Below are positions 22,312 to 32,978 of a DNA stretch of 64,000 nt, piece by piece. The DNA is from Rhodocollybia butyracea (lineage: Eukaryota; Basidiomycota; Agaricomycetes; Agaricales; Omphalotaceae). Made by a program: the position numbers and the translations under genes. The DNA is taken from positions 1 through 64,000 of the forward strand of contig JADNRY010000036.1 of the NCBI GenBank assembly GCA_015501585.1, in the 5' to 3' direction. Numbering within the stretch: position 1 is the first letter of the stretch; every line of letters starts with the position of its first letter. The notes under the pieces were generated by a model. The model saw only the letters and a program-made list of their open reading frames with translations. It made no database searches and was not told the origin of the DNA.

Positions 22312-22625
22312 GAAAATCGGACGGAGACAGAGAACTTACTAAAGAGCAAATATTTGAGGTGAGCAATCAAAGTTTAACGTTCAATACTCAGTACTTACAT
22401 TGGTTTTTGAACGCAAGTGGCTCTTCACTGTACAAGTGAGCCGCCAAGTTATACGACTCGGAATCTGTTTGCAAAGACAGCTAGGGAGATTATGATCCCG
22501 TGGAATGGGCTTCCTTTATTCTGCGTTGAGCCTTCTTATACTAGCACATATACTAAACTGGTGTATCAAACTTTTATGGAAACTTTTATGAGCAATCAGT
22601 GATCAGGACGCCTCTGAAATTCAGA

Positions 22626-22689
22626 CACTACGGCGCGTTCTATAAACGGCGCGCGAAAAAGTCATCGACATATAGGACGCGCCGTAGTG
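22626..22689. repeat. Hairpin with 19-bp stem
   Basis: CACTACGGCGCGTTCTATA (22626-22644) pairs with TATAGGACGCGCCGTAGTG (22671-22689) with one mismatch around a 26-nt loop. Likely a small MITE core or remnant; no target duplication found. Confidence 0.7.
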
Positions 22690-23575
22690 AGAGTTACCGC
22701 CGGGCAATCAGTGGTTTAAACCACACCGCCATAACCTCCACTTCCATCAGACGGAAGCTCAGTGGGAAGTTTAGTACTTTGGACATCAACTTTTCAGATA
22801 ACTACTCTCTGAAGTGTTGAATTTCGGTTTGCCCGAAATAGAGAAGCTGAATTGGTTTTTCCATTTCAGAGGCACCGAAACAAAATACTTCGGATGTCAT
22901 CTGAAATGATATCCAAAGGTACAAAGCGTGCTTGCCCAGTAGGCTTCCCTCTGACGGAAGCGGAGGTAAAATATTTGATTACGGTGTGAATTGATGATTT
23001 GAACCACAGTGGCGTACCAGAATCGATGTGATCGGTCGCGACTAGTTGCGACCTTTGTTGCCTTTTCCAAACTTTGATGTCCATGGACAAAGGAGATCTT
23101 TTGCGTGGAAAAACGATGATGACATTTGCTGCTTAGCCAGCTTTCGTACCACTGGACCGCCCGAGTGTTAGATTCACCCCGCTTTTGTTGTGTGAGTTTG
23201 GCTTTAGAATAAAGAAGAATAGATTTGCCATTACTGTGGCAAAAAACTCCTTTCCATTTATGATGCCCCATTATATGTTGCGAGGAACAACAACGCATAG
23301 TCTTGCAGGTAGGTACTTTTAATTTAGCTTTAGTTCTGGTCTCTCTAGTTGTGGCTCACGAATCTACCGCTACCAAAGCGTAGTGAGCTCGTCCAGACAC
23401 CCAAGACAATGATATACATATACATCAGGTAGCCTCTCAGATCCCGGCGTATCAGAACTTGGTCACAATAATAAACCTAACATAACCTAACCCACCACTG
23501 GGCATGGTGGCGCAACAGCCCGGTGACAACTCCATTCCATTGCCCGCAGCCCCTGAGAATAAGACTTATGCCCCG

Positions 23576-23695
23576 AGTAGTACCAAGATTTAGAAACTGC
23601 CAATTATATAGTTCATGGTCGCCTCCTTGTTCCTAGACAAATTTAGTTGTTGAATTGACCGGTAACAGGGGTACTCGGTAGGATAGCAGAGAAGC
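23576..23695 (+). repeat. Direct repeat, left copy
   Basis: Shares AAGATTTAGAAAC, GGTCGCCTCCTTGTTCCTAG, TTTAGTTG and CAGGGGTACTCGGTAG with 24928-25050, roughly 80% identical by eye. Ends do not read TG...CA, so it is not an evident LTR. Confidence 0.6.
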
Positions 23696-24927
23696 TGTCT
23701 GCCTCTAAATCAACTGCGTACTCACAGGGGCCCGGAAACTCCCCCCATTCATTGTATAGCGTATTTTAGGTCGAAAATTTTACCATATCCGTGTCCCAAT
23801 ATAGTGTATTTTTCGATTATAAGTCCAGAGAAGCATGTTATTTAGTCTGTGCTTCCTGGCGAGTTACTGGAAATACAATGCCGGGAAGATTTCTGCATAG
23901 AGAACCCAAATGAGGCTTTTACAGGTCTCAACGAAACCGGGTACAAGGCTGTACAAGGCAGATCAGGGATGATCAGCAAAACTGCCAGTCAGTGACTTTG
24001 ATGTCCTTATTCAAGGACAGAAATAACTCCACTCTAGCGTAGTGAACGCAGTATCTTTCTTGCGAGGTTACAGGCCGCAAGTAGAATCTTCACACTCACA
24101 CTCATGCACCTGTCGTCAATGAACTGTACCATCCTGGGGGTGACGCGATGTGGTGATATGCATCTGCGGACGCCATGTGAGCCACGTATAAGTATAGACT
24201 ATATATAATCGTAAGTACGGGTTTCACAATCAGATAAATGAAGTATAAACTCACCCTCAGAAGTAGACAAACGACTGAGGGGAAAGGACAGTAGGTCCCG
24301 TATATAAGTAAGTACTACAGTCATTTACCGCCCGATGAGACACTGCCGATGATACAAACGTCTCCCACGACCTCAGATTTGCTCGGTGGCCTTCTGGGTG
24401 CACTGACTAGATAAATCTACACTATAGTTACTCTATATGTAATTTCTGAGGTCTAGCAGAAATGTAATTTCTTTTGTGAGTTCAAGTGGTTCCGTTTTGA
24501 ATCGTCTCGCAAGCTAGATTGCACTTCAAAGAGCAATAGCTTCCCTAATACCGCCGTTTTTGCTGCCAATTACTTGACTACCAGGTAAAGAATAAAACGA
24601 AACTGCCAAGTCATAGACAGGCACTCGGATAAACGAAAGGTATGATAAATAATAAAAAAGAGGAGAAATCAAGGCCCCCACGGAAGGGTAAACCATAAGA
24701 TGACGCGTCCCACCTATTCCGGGAGAAAGGCGGGGGGCGGGACTCCTTGGCCCGAAGTTTTTCCTTCAACACGCCAGAGTTATTGAATTTACTAGAGCGA
24801 ATTCGTTAAAGTTTACCGTCTAACAGTGCTCAGTAGTTCGGGACCACGTCGGTTACACCACCACCACCACCATTCGCGGACCGCAACCGTTGGCAAGACG
24901 CAAGAGAATAAGAGATACATTCTCTCC

Positions 24928-25050
24928 TCGAACTAAGATTTAGAAACAACCAATTATGTATTTCAAGGTCGCCTCCTTGTTCCTAGATAGTTTTAGTTGC
25001 TGAAGCTTGCTGAGTTAACCGGCAGCAGGGGTACTCGGTAGAGGAGAGCA
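24928..25050 (+). repeat. Direct repeat, right copy
   Basis: Same order of blocks as the left copy with a short insertion (AAGCTTGC). The interval between copies (about 1.2 kb) has no coding features. Confidence 0.6.
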
Positions 25051-25945
25051 GAGAGTGCGCCTAACCAGGAAAACGATACCCAACCCGGTAGATAACCTCC
25101 TCGTGACGGTACCAGTCTAGGCTAAGTCAATCATAAGCTCCAATGTAAACAAGGCTTGTAGATCTCAACTTGTACTTATTGACCAGATCGATGTGCTTGC
25201 TGTTGAAGGGGTATTATGACCCATGGGAATGGAGCCAAGAGCATCTATTTGGTTTTTTGACACGGGTGATCATCATGAGTTGGGTCCGCACTTTATCAGC
25301 GGAAGACTTCAATTGAAGCCTGGTACTACTTCAGGACCGCAAGCTTTAAGCTTCACCCGAATTCACCTGATAAAGACATCAGTCCCACCGACACTGCTGC
25401 TATAGCAGCTAGTTAGATAAAGCTGGACTTTCTCAAAGTTGGTGGCCATACCTGTTTAATCACTATTCATATTACCCTTGAAGCTTGAAGCTTGACAACT
25501 TGACCAGTGACCCATTGCCATTGTACGAAGATGCTGGAAAACCATGGCGTCATAGTAAAACCGAGCTCATAGCCGCAAGTCTCCGGCGGTTCTTCAAGTT
25601 CAAATAACGGCAACCGTCAGTGGCTTTGTGGCGTTCTGGTGGTAGCACATGTCGCCGCAGTGGTGATCAACAGTTATAGTTATATGGAGTGACCGCCTGG
25701 ATTGAGGCGCTAAGATCAGACGCCCAAGATTGTTCACTGTCATCGTTCAAACGTTCACCATTCGTTCGTCTTATTTGCACCTCATGGTCCCCAGGCCACA
25801 ATCCAGACTGGGTACTTGATTTCGATGCCCACAGCCGGCATGTTCACCGTGGGCTCGGCTTCTCATCTATCCTAAATTATGCAAAAGCTCGCGTGATAGA
25901 AATCTATACGGCTCCCACCGGTACCACTACTTACTACCACGAAAG

Positions 25946-28345
25946 ATGGCCAAAGACAAAGATATCCTTCCATCGCCGACGAACACAGGAAGTTCTCGAA
26001 ATAATACCAGAACGCATCGCTTGCTGGCCTACTCCCTTCTAGTTCCCTGCTTCGTTCTCGGTACCATCGTCTCTTTCCGTTCCAATAACTTTGGCTTCGA
26101 GAAGCTCGAACTTGCTCTCAGTAAAGTGACGACAGGCTGTCATCGGAACACGAACAATGCAGCAGGAGTCTGTTCCCAAGTCGACGCTTTGTACCCACAA
26201 AACTCCAAGAATGCTGAAGCGTGGACAGAGTTCGGGAAGCTAATCGAGACGAACGCGTTCAAATCGTTGGCTATTGATAAACTGCGCGGGCTGATCAAAA
26301 TTCCGTGGGTCTTTGCTTTAACTTGTGCTTTGTCGAAAGATATTGTTGTCTAATATTGAACTTTGATTCTTAGATCAGAAACATACGACAGCATGCCTCC
26401 GCCAGGTCAGGACCCACGATGGGAGACGTTGGGTCAGGTGCATGATTATCTAGCTGAAGCGTTCCCGTTGATGTCCGTGAAATCTCGCAATTTCTTTTGC
26501 CAGTGGATGAATTCACATTCTTACTAGTCACAAAACCTTTTCCCTCACCAAAGTCAACACGTATGGTCTCCTCTACGAATGGATTGGTACCGACTCCTCA
26601 CTCAAACCTTACATCCTTGCTGCACATCAAGACGTTGTTCCTGTCAATCCCGAAACCGTTGATTCTTGGACTCACCCGCCATACTCTGGCTTCTTCGACG
26701 GGGCGAATATCTGGGGCAGAGGCGCATCGGATGATAAAGCGAGTCTGACGGCCATCATGTTGACTTTGGAGACGTTGCTTGGAAAGGGATGGGCTCCTGC
26801 AAGGACGGTGGTGCTGGCGTTTGGATTTGACGAAGAAGCTGGAGGAGTTCATGCAAGTTTTCGTTCATTCTCATTCCTCATCTCCGATACTTACCCGTGT
26901 TTTGTTTTTTTTTAGGGTGCCCGTTCTCTTGGAAAAGCCCTCGAAGAAACATACGGTCGGGATGCGTTTGCTTTTATTGTGGATGAAGGAGGTGCGCTTC
27001 GCATTTTTCCCTATTTCCTATATTGACAAGAATATCGGGTGCTTGGGTAGGAGGGTTCAAAGATGTTTATGGCACGGTATTTGCTACACCTGGCGTTGCG
27101 GAGAAAGGAGCTTTCGATGTCAAGGTCGATGTTACATCACCTGGAGGACATTCGAGTGTTCCTCCGGCACATACGGTACGTGTATCGTTATTACTCCCTC
27201 TCACATCTATTGATCCTTGGGTAGACAATTGGCTACCTTGCCGCTCTCATAACGGAATACGAGCAAAATCCTTTCCCCGTCGAACTAGTAAGCGCTTATC
27301 CTCGCTCTAAAACTCCGCTAGGTCTTACCTACTTCCATTCCACAGGTTCGTGGATCTGTCCCGCACGATACCCTCCTTTGCTACGCCTCGTACGGAGAGA
27401 CAATACCGCGTCGTCTCAAACACGCTATAGTCAAATCTACCCATTCCGACAAGGCACTAAGAAAAGTCGAAGAGCTCTTCGTGCTGCCCGATCCATGGTA
27501 CTCGAGCTTAGTGGGGACAACACAAGCAATCGACATCGTTCAGGGCGGAGTGAAAGCCAACGCATTGCCAGAAAGCGCCTACGCTATCATCAATCATCGG
27601 ATTAACACTGCGAGGTACATATTCATCTTGTTCAGTATGCAACCGTCAGCTTGGTATTGATTTTCCCATTTTCCCTCCCTTCGAATCGTAGCTCAATAAA
27701 AGAAACCTCAGCCCGCGATGCATATACTATAACTGCCCTCGCCCATTCTCACAACCTCAGCCTCAACGCATTCGGGGAAGATATCATCGCTCCATCCGCC
27801 TACTCACCCGCAGCGAGAGGACACATCGAGCTTTCTATCGCATTCCCCCGCGAAATCGATCCTGCTCCCCGGACTCCAACATCTGGTGAGGGAAGTGAAC
27901 CATGGGAATTCTTAAGTGGGACTATCAAAGCTACATATAACGCGCATCGGGGTATCAGTGGAAACAACAACATCATTGTGAGTCCGGGGATGTCAACTGG
28001 GAACACGGGTGAGCCCACGGTCTTTTTTCCATCTTGATTGGTGTAGTACCGATTCTCGAAATTCTCAATCGTGGCTCGCCGCAGATACCAAACACTATTG
28101 GAACCTTACTCGCCATATATTCCGGTACAACCACAAGAACTCAGCATATGGAGGAGACATCGCTTCTGGTGTACATACGGTGAATGAGAGTGAGTTGATT
28201 TTGTATATTTTATTCAAGTGCGTTGGATCCATCTACTTTACTAACTAACGCTGCCCCGTTTGTAGATATCCCACTCGACCACTACCTTGAGATTATCCGA
28301 TTCTTCACGACATTGATTATCAATGCCGATGAGGCGGTTTTCTGA
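25946..28345 (+). CDS. Gly-X carboxypeptidase, M20 metallopeptidase (copy A)
   Basis: Vacuolar or secretory-pathway carboxypeptidase S type enzyme that removes C-terminal residues from peptides with penultimate glycine. Start MAKDKDILPSPTN is followed by a membrane anchor (LLAYSLLVPCFVLGTIV, about residues 25-41). The spliced product shows SETYDSMPPPGQDPRWE, AAHQDVVPV (zinc His and Asp), GRGASDDKASL (bridging Asp), FGFDEEAGG (catalytic Glu pair), a VDEGG segment, TSPGGHSSVPP, LVGTTQAIDIVQGG and the late NVNE/HTVNE region, ending at 28345. About eight introns; in the first, donor GTGGGT after ATTCC joins ATCAGAAAC to keep IPSETYD. The order and spacing match the fungal family and no lesion was seen. 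Copy B lies about 5 kb downstream and a fragment about 5.5 kb upstream. Confidence 0.85.
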
Positions 28346-29690
28346 ATCTGCTTGAGAAATGATGTATTTGGGGTTCAACGATCTACTGTAAATGTAAATG
28401 TATGTATACTAAAAAACCCCTAAGAACTAGCGTGGACTAATCCAACCAGACACTCATCGAAGTCTTTTGCACGAAATGCGCTGCGAGGTGTGGAGGCAAA
28501 TCGATGGGTCAAGGGCAGAACACGTTGAAGAGGTGTTTGTAAACGCGTTAGCGCGATTACTTGACGATCACATGCTAGTCACGTTATTACTCTAAATATG
28601 TATATATTCAAAGCTACACTCTGACTTTTCGGCTTCTTCTCTCTTCTTTTACTTCTCCCTTGATCATCTTATCGTACGATCTCAACGTATCGCTGAATAC
28701 TACAAGGTTCCTTTGAAGTGTTTGTTCATGAGTGTTCGTCCTATCTATAGCCTATAGATAGGACGAACACTCATGAACAAAAGCGTCCTGAGGACGCTTC
28801 CAGTGTTCATCAATAATGTAGTGAAAGGGATCGGAAAAACGAAGTATCGCCCTACGGTACAAGGGAAGTCGCGTGTGTCTTGGACGTCAGCGTCACAAAG
28901 GTTTAAACGTTCAGCACAAAGTACTATGACTTGGAGACTTGCTGTGAGCCCATTCATCATCCTCTCTCCCACTCACTCTCTCTCACTCTCTACTCTCCAT
29001 CGCACTCGCTTTGCTTTGATGATGGGGGGGGGGAAGGATTTGAGAAACACTTTTGCAATAACGAGACCATGTCCCAAAAAATATATCTGCGTATTATGAA
29101 GCAGTGACAGTGGAACGGGCAGAGTGCGCTCTTCAAGTATCGGTTCATCGAAAGCCACAAGGACGGCCTTGGAGGTGTATCGTGCGCAAGGATCAGACCC
29201 GGGGTCTTTCTTTGAATACACGGAAGCATTGGAACGATCGGTAAGTATGAGTTTGTGTTTGCATCCTGCCAGGGGAATGGTTTATTGACTGGTTTTATGT
29301 TTTGGCTAACTATTTTTTTACAGGCAATAGTACCGAGCTATGACCAGCCTCTTTCTTGTATATTTACACCAATGATGAGTCGGCGCATGATCTAAAGGTA
29401 GGCACCTGAAACCGTGAGATCTTGGTGTGGATTTTACTGTCCCAGCATTAGTATAAAATTTTTTCTGCGTCTTCACCAATGATGAACTCGGCGCGAGGTT
29501 CAAAGATAGCATATAAGCACTTATTTTTATTCAGACTACAGACATGTACACTGTACATACATTGATACAGAAAACACTAATATTCAAAGCAAAGTATGTA
29601 GGAAAGCATTAAATAGCAGGAAGGAACAACTGAAAGTTAGATGCGGTAGGGGAGTTGGCGGTGATATACATCCATATTTAGTAGCTAAAA
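28346..29690. other. 3' flank of carboxypeptidase A with a hairpin insertion
   Basis: Sequence after the stop resembles the flank of copy B (GCACGAAATGCGYTGCGAGG; AATGTAGTGAAAGGGA), but here about 250 bp (28540-28795) with a perfect hairpin separates the shared parts. A G10 run occurs near 29024-29033. No gene recognised. Confidence 0.5.
28721..28781. repeat. Perfect 29-bp hairpin
   Basis: Arms 28721-28749 and 28753-28781 (TTTGTTCATGAGTGTTCGTC onward) pair completely around a 3-nt loop GCC. It is followed at 28782-28798 by a second small palindrome AGCGTCCTGAGGACGCT. It is absent from the matching flank of copy B. Confidence 0.9.
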
Positions 29691-29699
29691 GGAGCCGTT

Positions 29700-30267
29700 T
29701 TCGAATCTCAACTGAAAAGAGTGATGACCTTTATGATTACACGTATGGATACGCGTAGAAGGAGGTCATTGAGGGTGTAGAGGTCGAAGAAATGACCCCA
29801 ATGATTCTGGTCGATACCAGCGATCAAAAGGCATTTCCCAAAAGCTACAACTGTTATTAGGGTGTATGCCATCATGACGGCAAGTGGGAATAATCCATGA
29901 GGATGAATGACTGAGATCGAGATCAATAAAGACAAGAATATTAATTGACAAGATGTTCACCGTCTAATAGACGACCCAGTGATAACCAGGCATGACCATA
30001 AGTGATTAGTGTAATATAGTGTTCCAGACGTTCTGGAACGCGTCGCTCTAGTTCGTGGCCTCGGAGGGGAAGTAATTGCTCCATAGGCATCTGTGCAATT
30101 ATCCGACAGAGTAACCAGAATGAGATGTAGAGCGAGGAGGGGATCCACGCAATGAAAATAACTTTGATTATGAGGGCTAGGCGAGGCGAAAGAGGTTCAA
30201 GGACATCGGGTAAAAGAGTAGCGAGCATGGATGGCACCAAGAGAGCGACGTAGAGGCGAAAGTCCAT
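29700..30267 (-). CDS. Predicted membrane protein, unassigned
   Basis: Start at 30267 gives MDFRLYVALLVPSMLATLLP, then two hydrophobic segments (LALIIKVIFIAWI and SLYISFWLLCRIIA), a charged loop (RGHELERRVPERLEHY) and ITLITYGHAWLSLG. A second frame from about 29935 (HPHGLFPLAVMMAYTLITVV and HWGHFFDLYTLNDLLLRV) could follow after a short intron. Three or four membrane spans are possible. I considered the N-terminus of a cytochrome P450, but no P450 motif follows. Product and completeness are uncertain. Confidence 0.35.
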
Positions 30268-30955
30268 GACGTCCCGGATTTCTTGGCTTGGACTGGAGAC
30301 GAATGAAACGGGAAGTCCAAATCACTTTTCTATACAGTCGAGCAAGATCTGCTAATTGCCACGCGAGCATCGAAAGTAATGCCGAGTGAGTGGCTGACTT
30401 CCCGTAGAAATTAACTGTTAAATAATCGACGTTTGAAATTCTGAGCAAAATCCAAAATTTCTGATTCTGTCGATTAATCCCACACGTCGTTCCCGTAGAA
30501 TGTAAACATTTAATATTTACTGTTGATGGGAGGCCGGCAGGACAGACCGCGGTGCCAGAGTCGAGAGTCTTAGGTAGACCAGACACTGCGAAATTTATCT
30601 CGAGAAATCAATATTAGTTGACTACAGATACATACGCGGTTGTTTAGTGCTGCAAGTCTTCACGGTGTGTGCTCTTACCTGCTCTTACACTCAGTACGAC
30701 TCGGAGATACTTCCGGATGTGGATAAGGAAATTGATAGCCGAGAATAATAGAGCGAAATCCCATCAAAAACCATCTAGCAGAGGGTCCGGAGGGTCTGCT
30801 AGATTTCACAATCTAGGAGAGGTCAAGAATTTCAAATTTTGGCTTGAAATGACATGCCGTGAGATGGCCGGCTCACCTAGGCCCCATCAAAGTTTTATCT
30901 GACCGTTATTCACCAATTAATTTCTACGGGAAGTCAACCAGTGTTCGGCATCAGT
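30268..30955. other. Intergenic stretch, no gene seen
   Basis: Contains an inverted pair around AATTAACTGTTAAATA / ATTAATTTC and GGAAGTC; GGGAAGTCMA recurs at 30310 and 30930. No reading frame over 130 codons and no known motif. Confidence 0.35.
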
Positions 30956-31336
30956 CAAAGCCATGTGGCTATTGATGGGTGTCCCAAGAGTTGATGCATC
31001 TGGGTGTCCCAAGAGTTGATGCATCTGGGTGTCCCAAGAGTTGATGCATCAACTCTTGGGACACCCATCAATAGCCACATGGCTTTGACATGGGAATGAT
31101 GGCTCGAGTAGGGCGCCGTCATGCCGACGTTAGGCGCTTGATTTTATCGCAGTGACGAGCTGTTTTAATCTCGCTTTACACCTCTTTGGGTAGTATATAT
31201 CATTGAAGCACTTTCATAAATTCTAGAATGACCAAGAACACAGCGCGAGTTGAGTGAGGTTGAGTGGAGAAGTCAGTATCGGCATAACGGCGCCCATCAT
31301 TCCCATGTCAAAGCCATGTGGCTATTGATGTGTGTC
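30956..31336. repeat. Compound hairpin: 25-bp triplet repeat plus MITE-like inverted repeats
   Basis: Three identical head-to-tail 25-bp units (TGGGTGTCCCAAGAGTTGAT + GCATC) occupy 30976-31050 and run into their own reverse complement (to about 31091), giving a hairpin with arm GTCAAAGCCATGTGGCTATT onward. The right arm (31065-31101) is again inverted at 31294-31330. Inside that second pair GGGCGCCGTCATGCCGA and TCGGCATAACGGCGCCC also pair. The second structure (about 265 bp) resembles a MITE; the first looks like a later foldback of its end. Confidence 0.75.
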
Positions 31337-31565
31337 CGATTGCCTGCTCAGTCGTTTTGCGTCGTTCGTTGCATTTATTGCTCACAAGAACTGAAGCTGG
31401 GGAGTATATGTGACTAAGATATAGGAGAGAGCTGAGAATGTCATTTAAATTTACAACACTCAAAAGAACATTATGCCAAGTTGCTGTAGCCAAACTGCCG
31501 ATGGACCCTGCCTGGACTCCTTCCTAAAATGGGGGGGACCCCCGGCAATTGCATCAAAGATCCAG

Positions 31566-31708
31566 ACTCAACTTTGCCCGGTAAGTGTGAGAGGACTGCG
31601 AAAGGTGTGATAACCTTATCACACCTTTCGCAGTCCTCTCACACTTTCCTTATCACACCTTTCACCTTATCATCGCAGTCCTCTCACACTTACCGGGCAA
31701 AGTTGAGT
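31566..31708. repeat. Nested, mutually exclusive hairpins
   Basis: Segment 31583-31613 (AAGTGTGAGAGGACTGCGAA onward) pairs perfectly with the adjacent 31616-31646. The same left segment, extended to 31566-31600 (ACTCAACTTTGCCCGGTAAG onward), also pairs perfectly over 35 bp with 31674-31708. One left arm therefore has two complete partners. Confidence 0.85.
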
Positions 31709-32061
31709 GCAGCATCAAGCTTTCAAATTACAGGACATTCCCCGACTCTGACCGAAGGGAAGAGAGGGTCTTGTGAACCTCATTTCTTATCTGATCCTTC
31801 AGATTTCTGCTATGACGCAATACTTCGCACACTGATTGGATGACGCTGTCAGCGATAGCGTTCGTCGCAGCACGTCTATTCGGTATGAGCTTTCAGCATA
31901 TCCACTTCTGCCGCCGTATATCTTGTTTCTAGGATCACTTTTGCCCTTATGAATGCTATGTACAAGAGATTTCTCTCAGTGAAAAGATGATCCCAATATG
32001 GGCCATACTAAATCAGCAGATGCCAGAAATTGCTGTTGAATTTGCTTCCTTTTTCTAGAGT

Positions 32062-32613
32062 ATGTTTACAGCGCTTCCTCAGTCAATGGGAAAGAAGCTT
32101 AAAACTCAAAAGGCTGCTAGATACAGGAGGAGTGCTCACAAATGCATGGTGAATTTCATAGTCGCCAACTTACTGGGAATAATTGTCGATTTGTCCGTCA
32201 GTTCAGTGAACATCAGCTCCTTTGCCCGCAAACAGGCTATTTGGAACTATGGCGTAAAGAGGTACCATACAGACGACGAACAGGTGAGCTCCCTAATGCT
32301 TCCCTGCGGACCAGGACCCTGCCTTAACTTTATTACTAGAAGCGCTACTGCACTTGTACCTAGAAGATATTTGTATCAATCATCCCAGAGTTATCTGCAC
32401 ATCATGCAAGTTCCCCGATTCTTTTCAACTACCACGATAACTGTAATCCAAGGTGGATGTAAACACATTGAACTATTCACATTCCACTCCAACCTTGAAC
32501 CAACTTCGAACTGTAGTTTTATTCCTCAATTTATTGGTCCCTTCCCTTACTGTACACTGTCTGTAACAATAATGAATGCTTTGGCTCCTCCAAATCTATA
32601 CATGATAAGATAA
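32062..32613 (+). CDS. Unrecognised 183-codon open frame
   Basis: One uninterrupted frame, unusually long for this intron-rich window, starting MFTALPQSMGKKLKTQKAAR with a basic N-terminus and continuing through VNFIVANLLGIIVDLSV (hydrophobic), several cysteines (CGPGPC) and a C-terminal FIGPFPYCTLSVTIMNAL. No family recognised and no paralogue in the window. It may be chance; the base composition is unremarkable. Confidence 0.25.
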   Translation: MFTALPQSMGKKLKTQKAARYRRSAHKCMVNFIVANLLGIIVDLSVSSVNISSFARKQAIWNYGVKRYHTDDEQVSSLMLPCGPGPCLNFITRSATALVPRRYLYQSSQSYLHIMQVPRFFSTTTITVIQGGCKHIELFTFHSNLEPTSNCSFIPQFIGPFPYCTLSVTIMNALAPPNLYMIR

Positions 32614-32978
32614 GAATATAATATCATTGGTGAACACATGAAATAATTTTCCTAAAAGTAAAAACTAATTTTAAACTCTGCCACTTCACATGTGCAACAG
32701 TGACCGGCAACTCACATCGAAGGGAGCACAACAAGTTACAACAAGCATCATGCCTAAATATACACTTTTTAGCAACTTCTTAGGTGCACTCTGCAAATGA
32801 GAAAGTCTGACGGTCAAGCCCAGATATGCGGAAGCTCAGAGTTGGGGACTTGCTGTGCAATGCACGGCGTTAACGATATTATAACGTGATTTCGATGATG
32901 CAACCGGCATTTCCACCATGGGCCAAAACTCTTTTTGTATTACGGCTCCTACTGGTACCACTACTTATACCACGAATG

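Larger units (their letters stand above)
22820..25680. other. Gene-poor stretch with a pair of direct repeats
   Basis: No gene recognised. Copies of a roughly 120-bp sequence lie at about 23576-23695 and 24928-25050. A (CCA)n-like run at 24856-24872 and CCTAAC-like words at 23473-23490 are minor. Open frames at 22897-23298 and 25223-25405 lack recognisable features. Confidence 0.4.

Noticed and set aside
29941..30267. Cytochrome P450 N-terminus
   Set aside because: Hydrophobic start fits, but no I-helix, ExxR or heme-Cys motif follows within the next kilobases.
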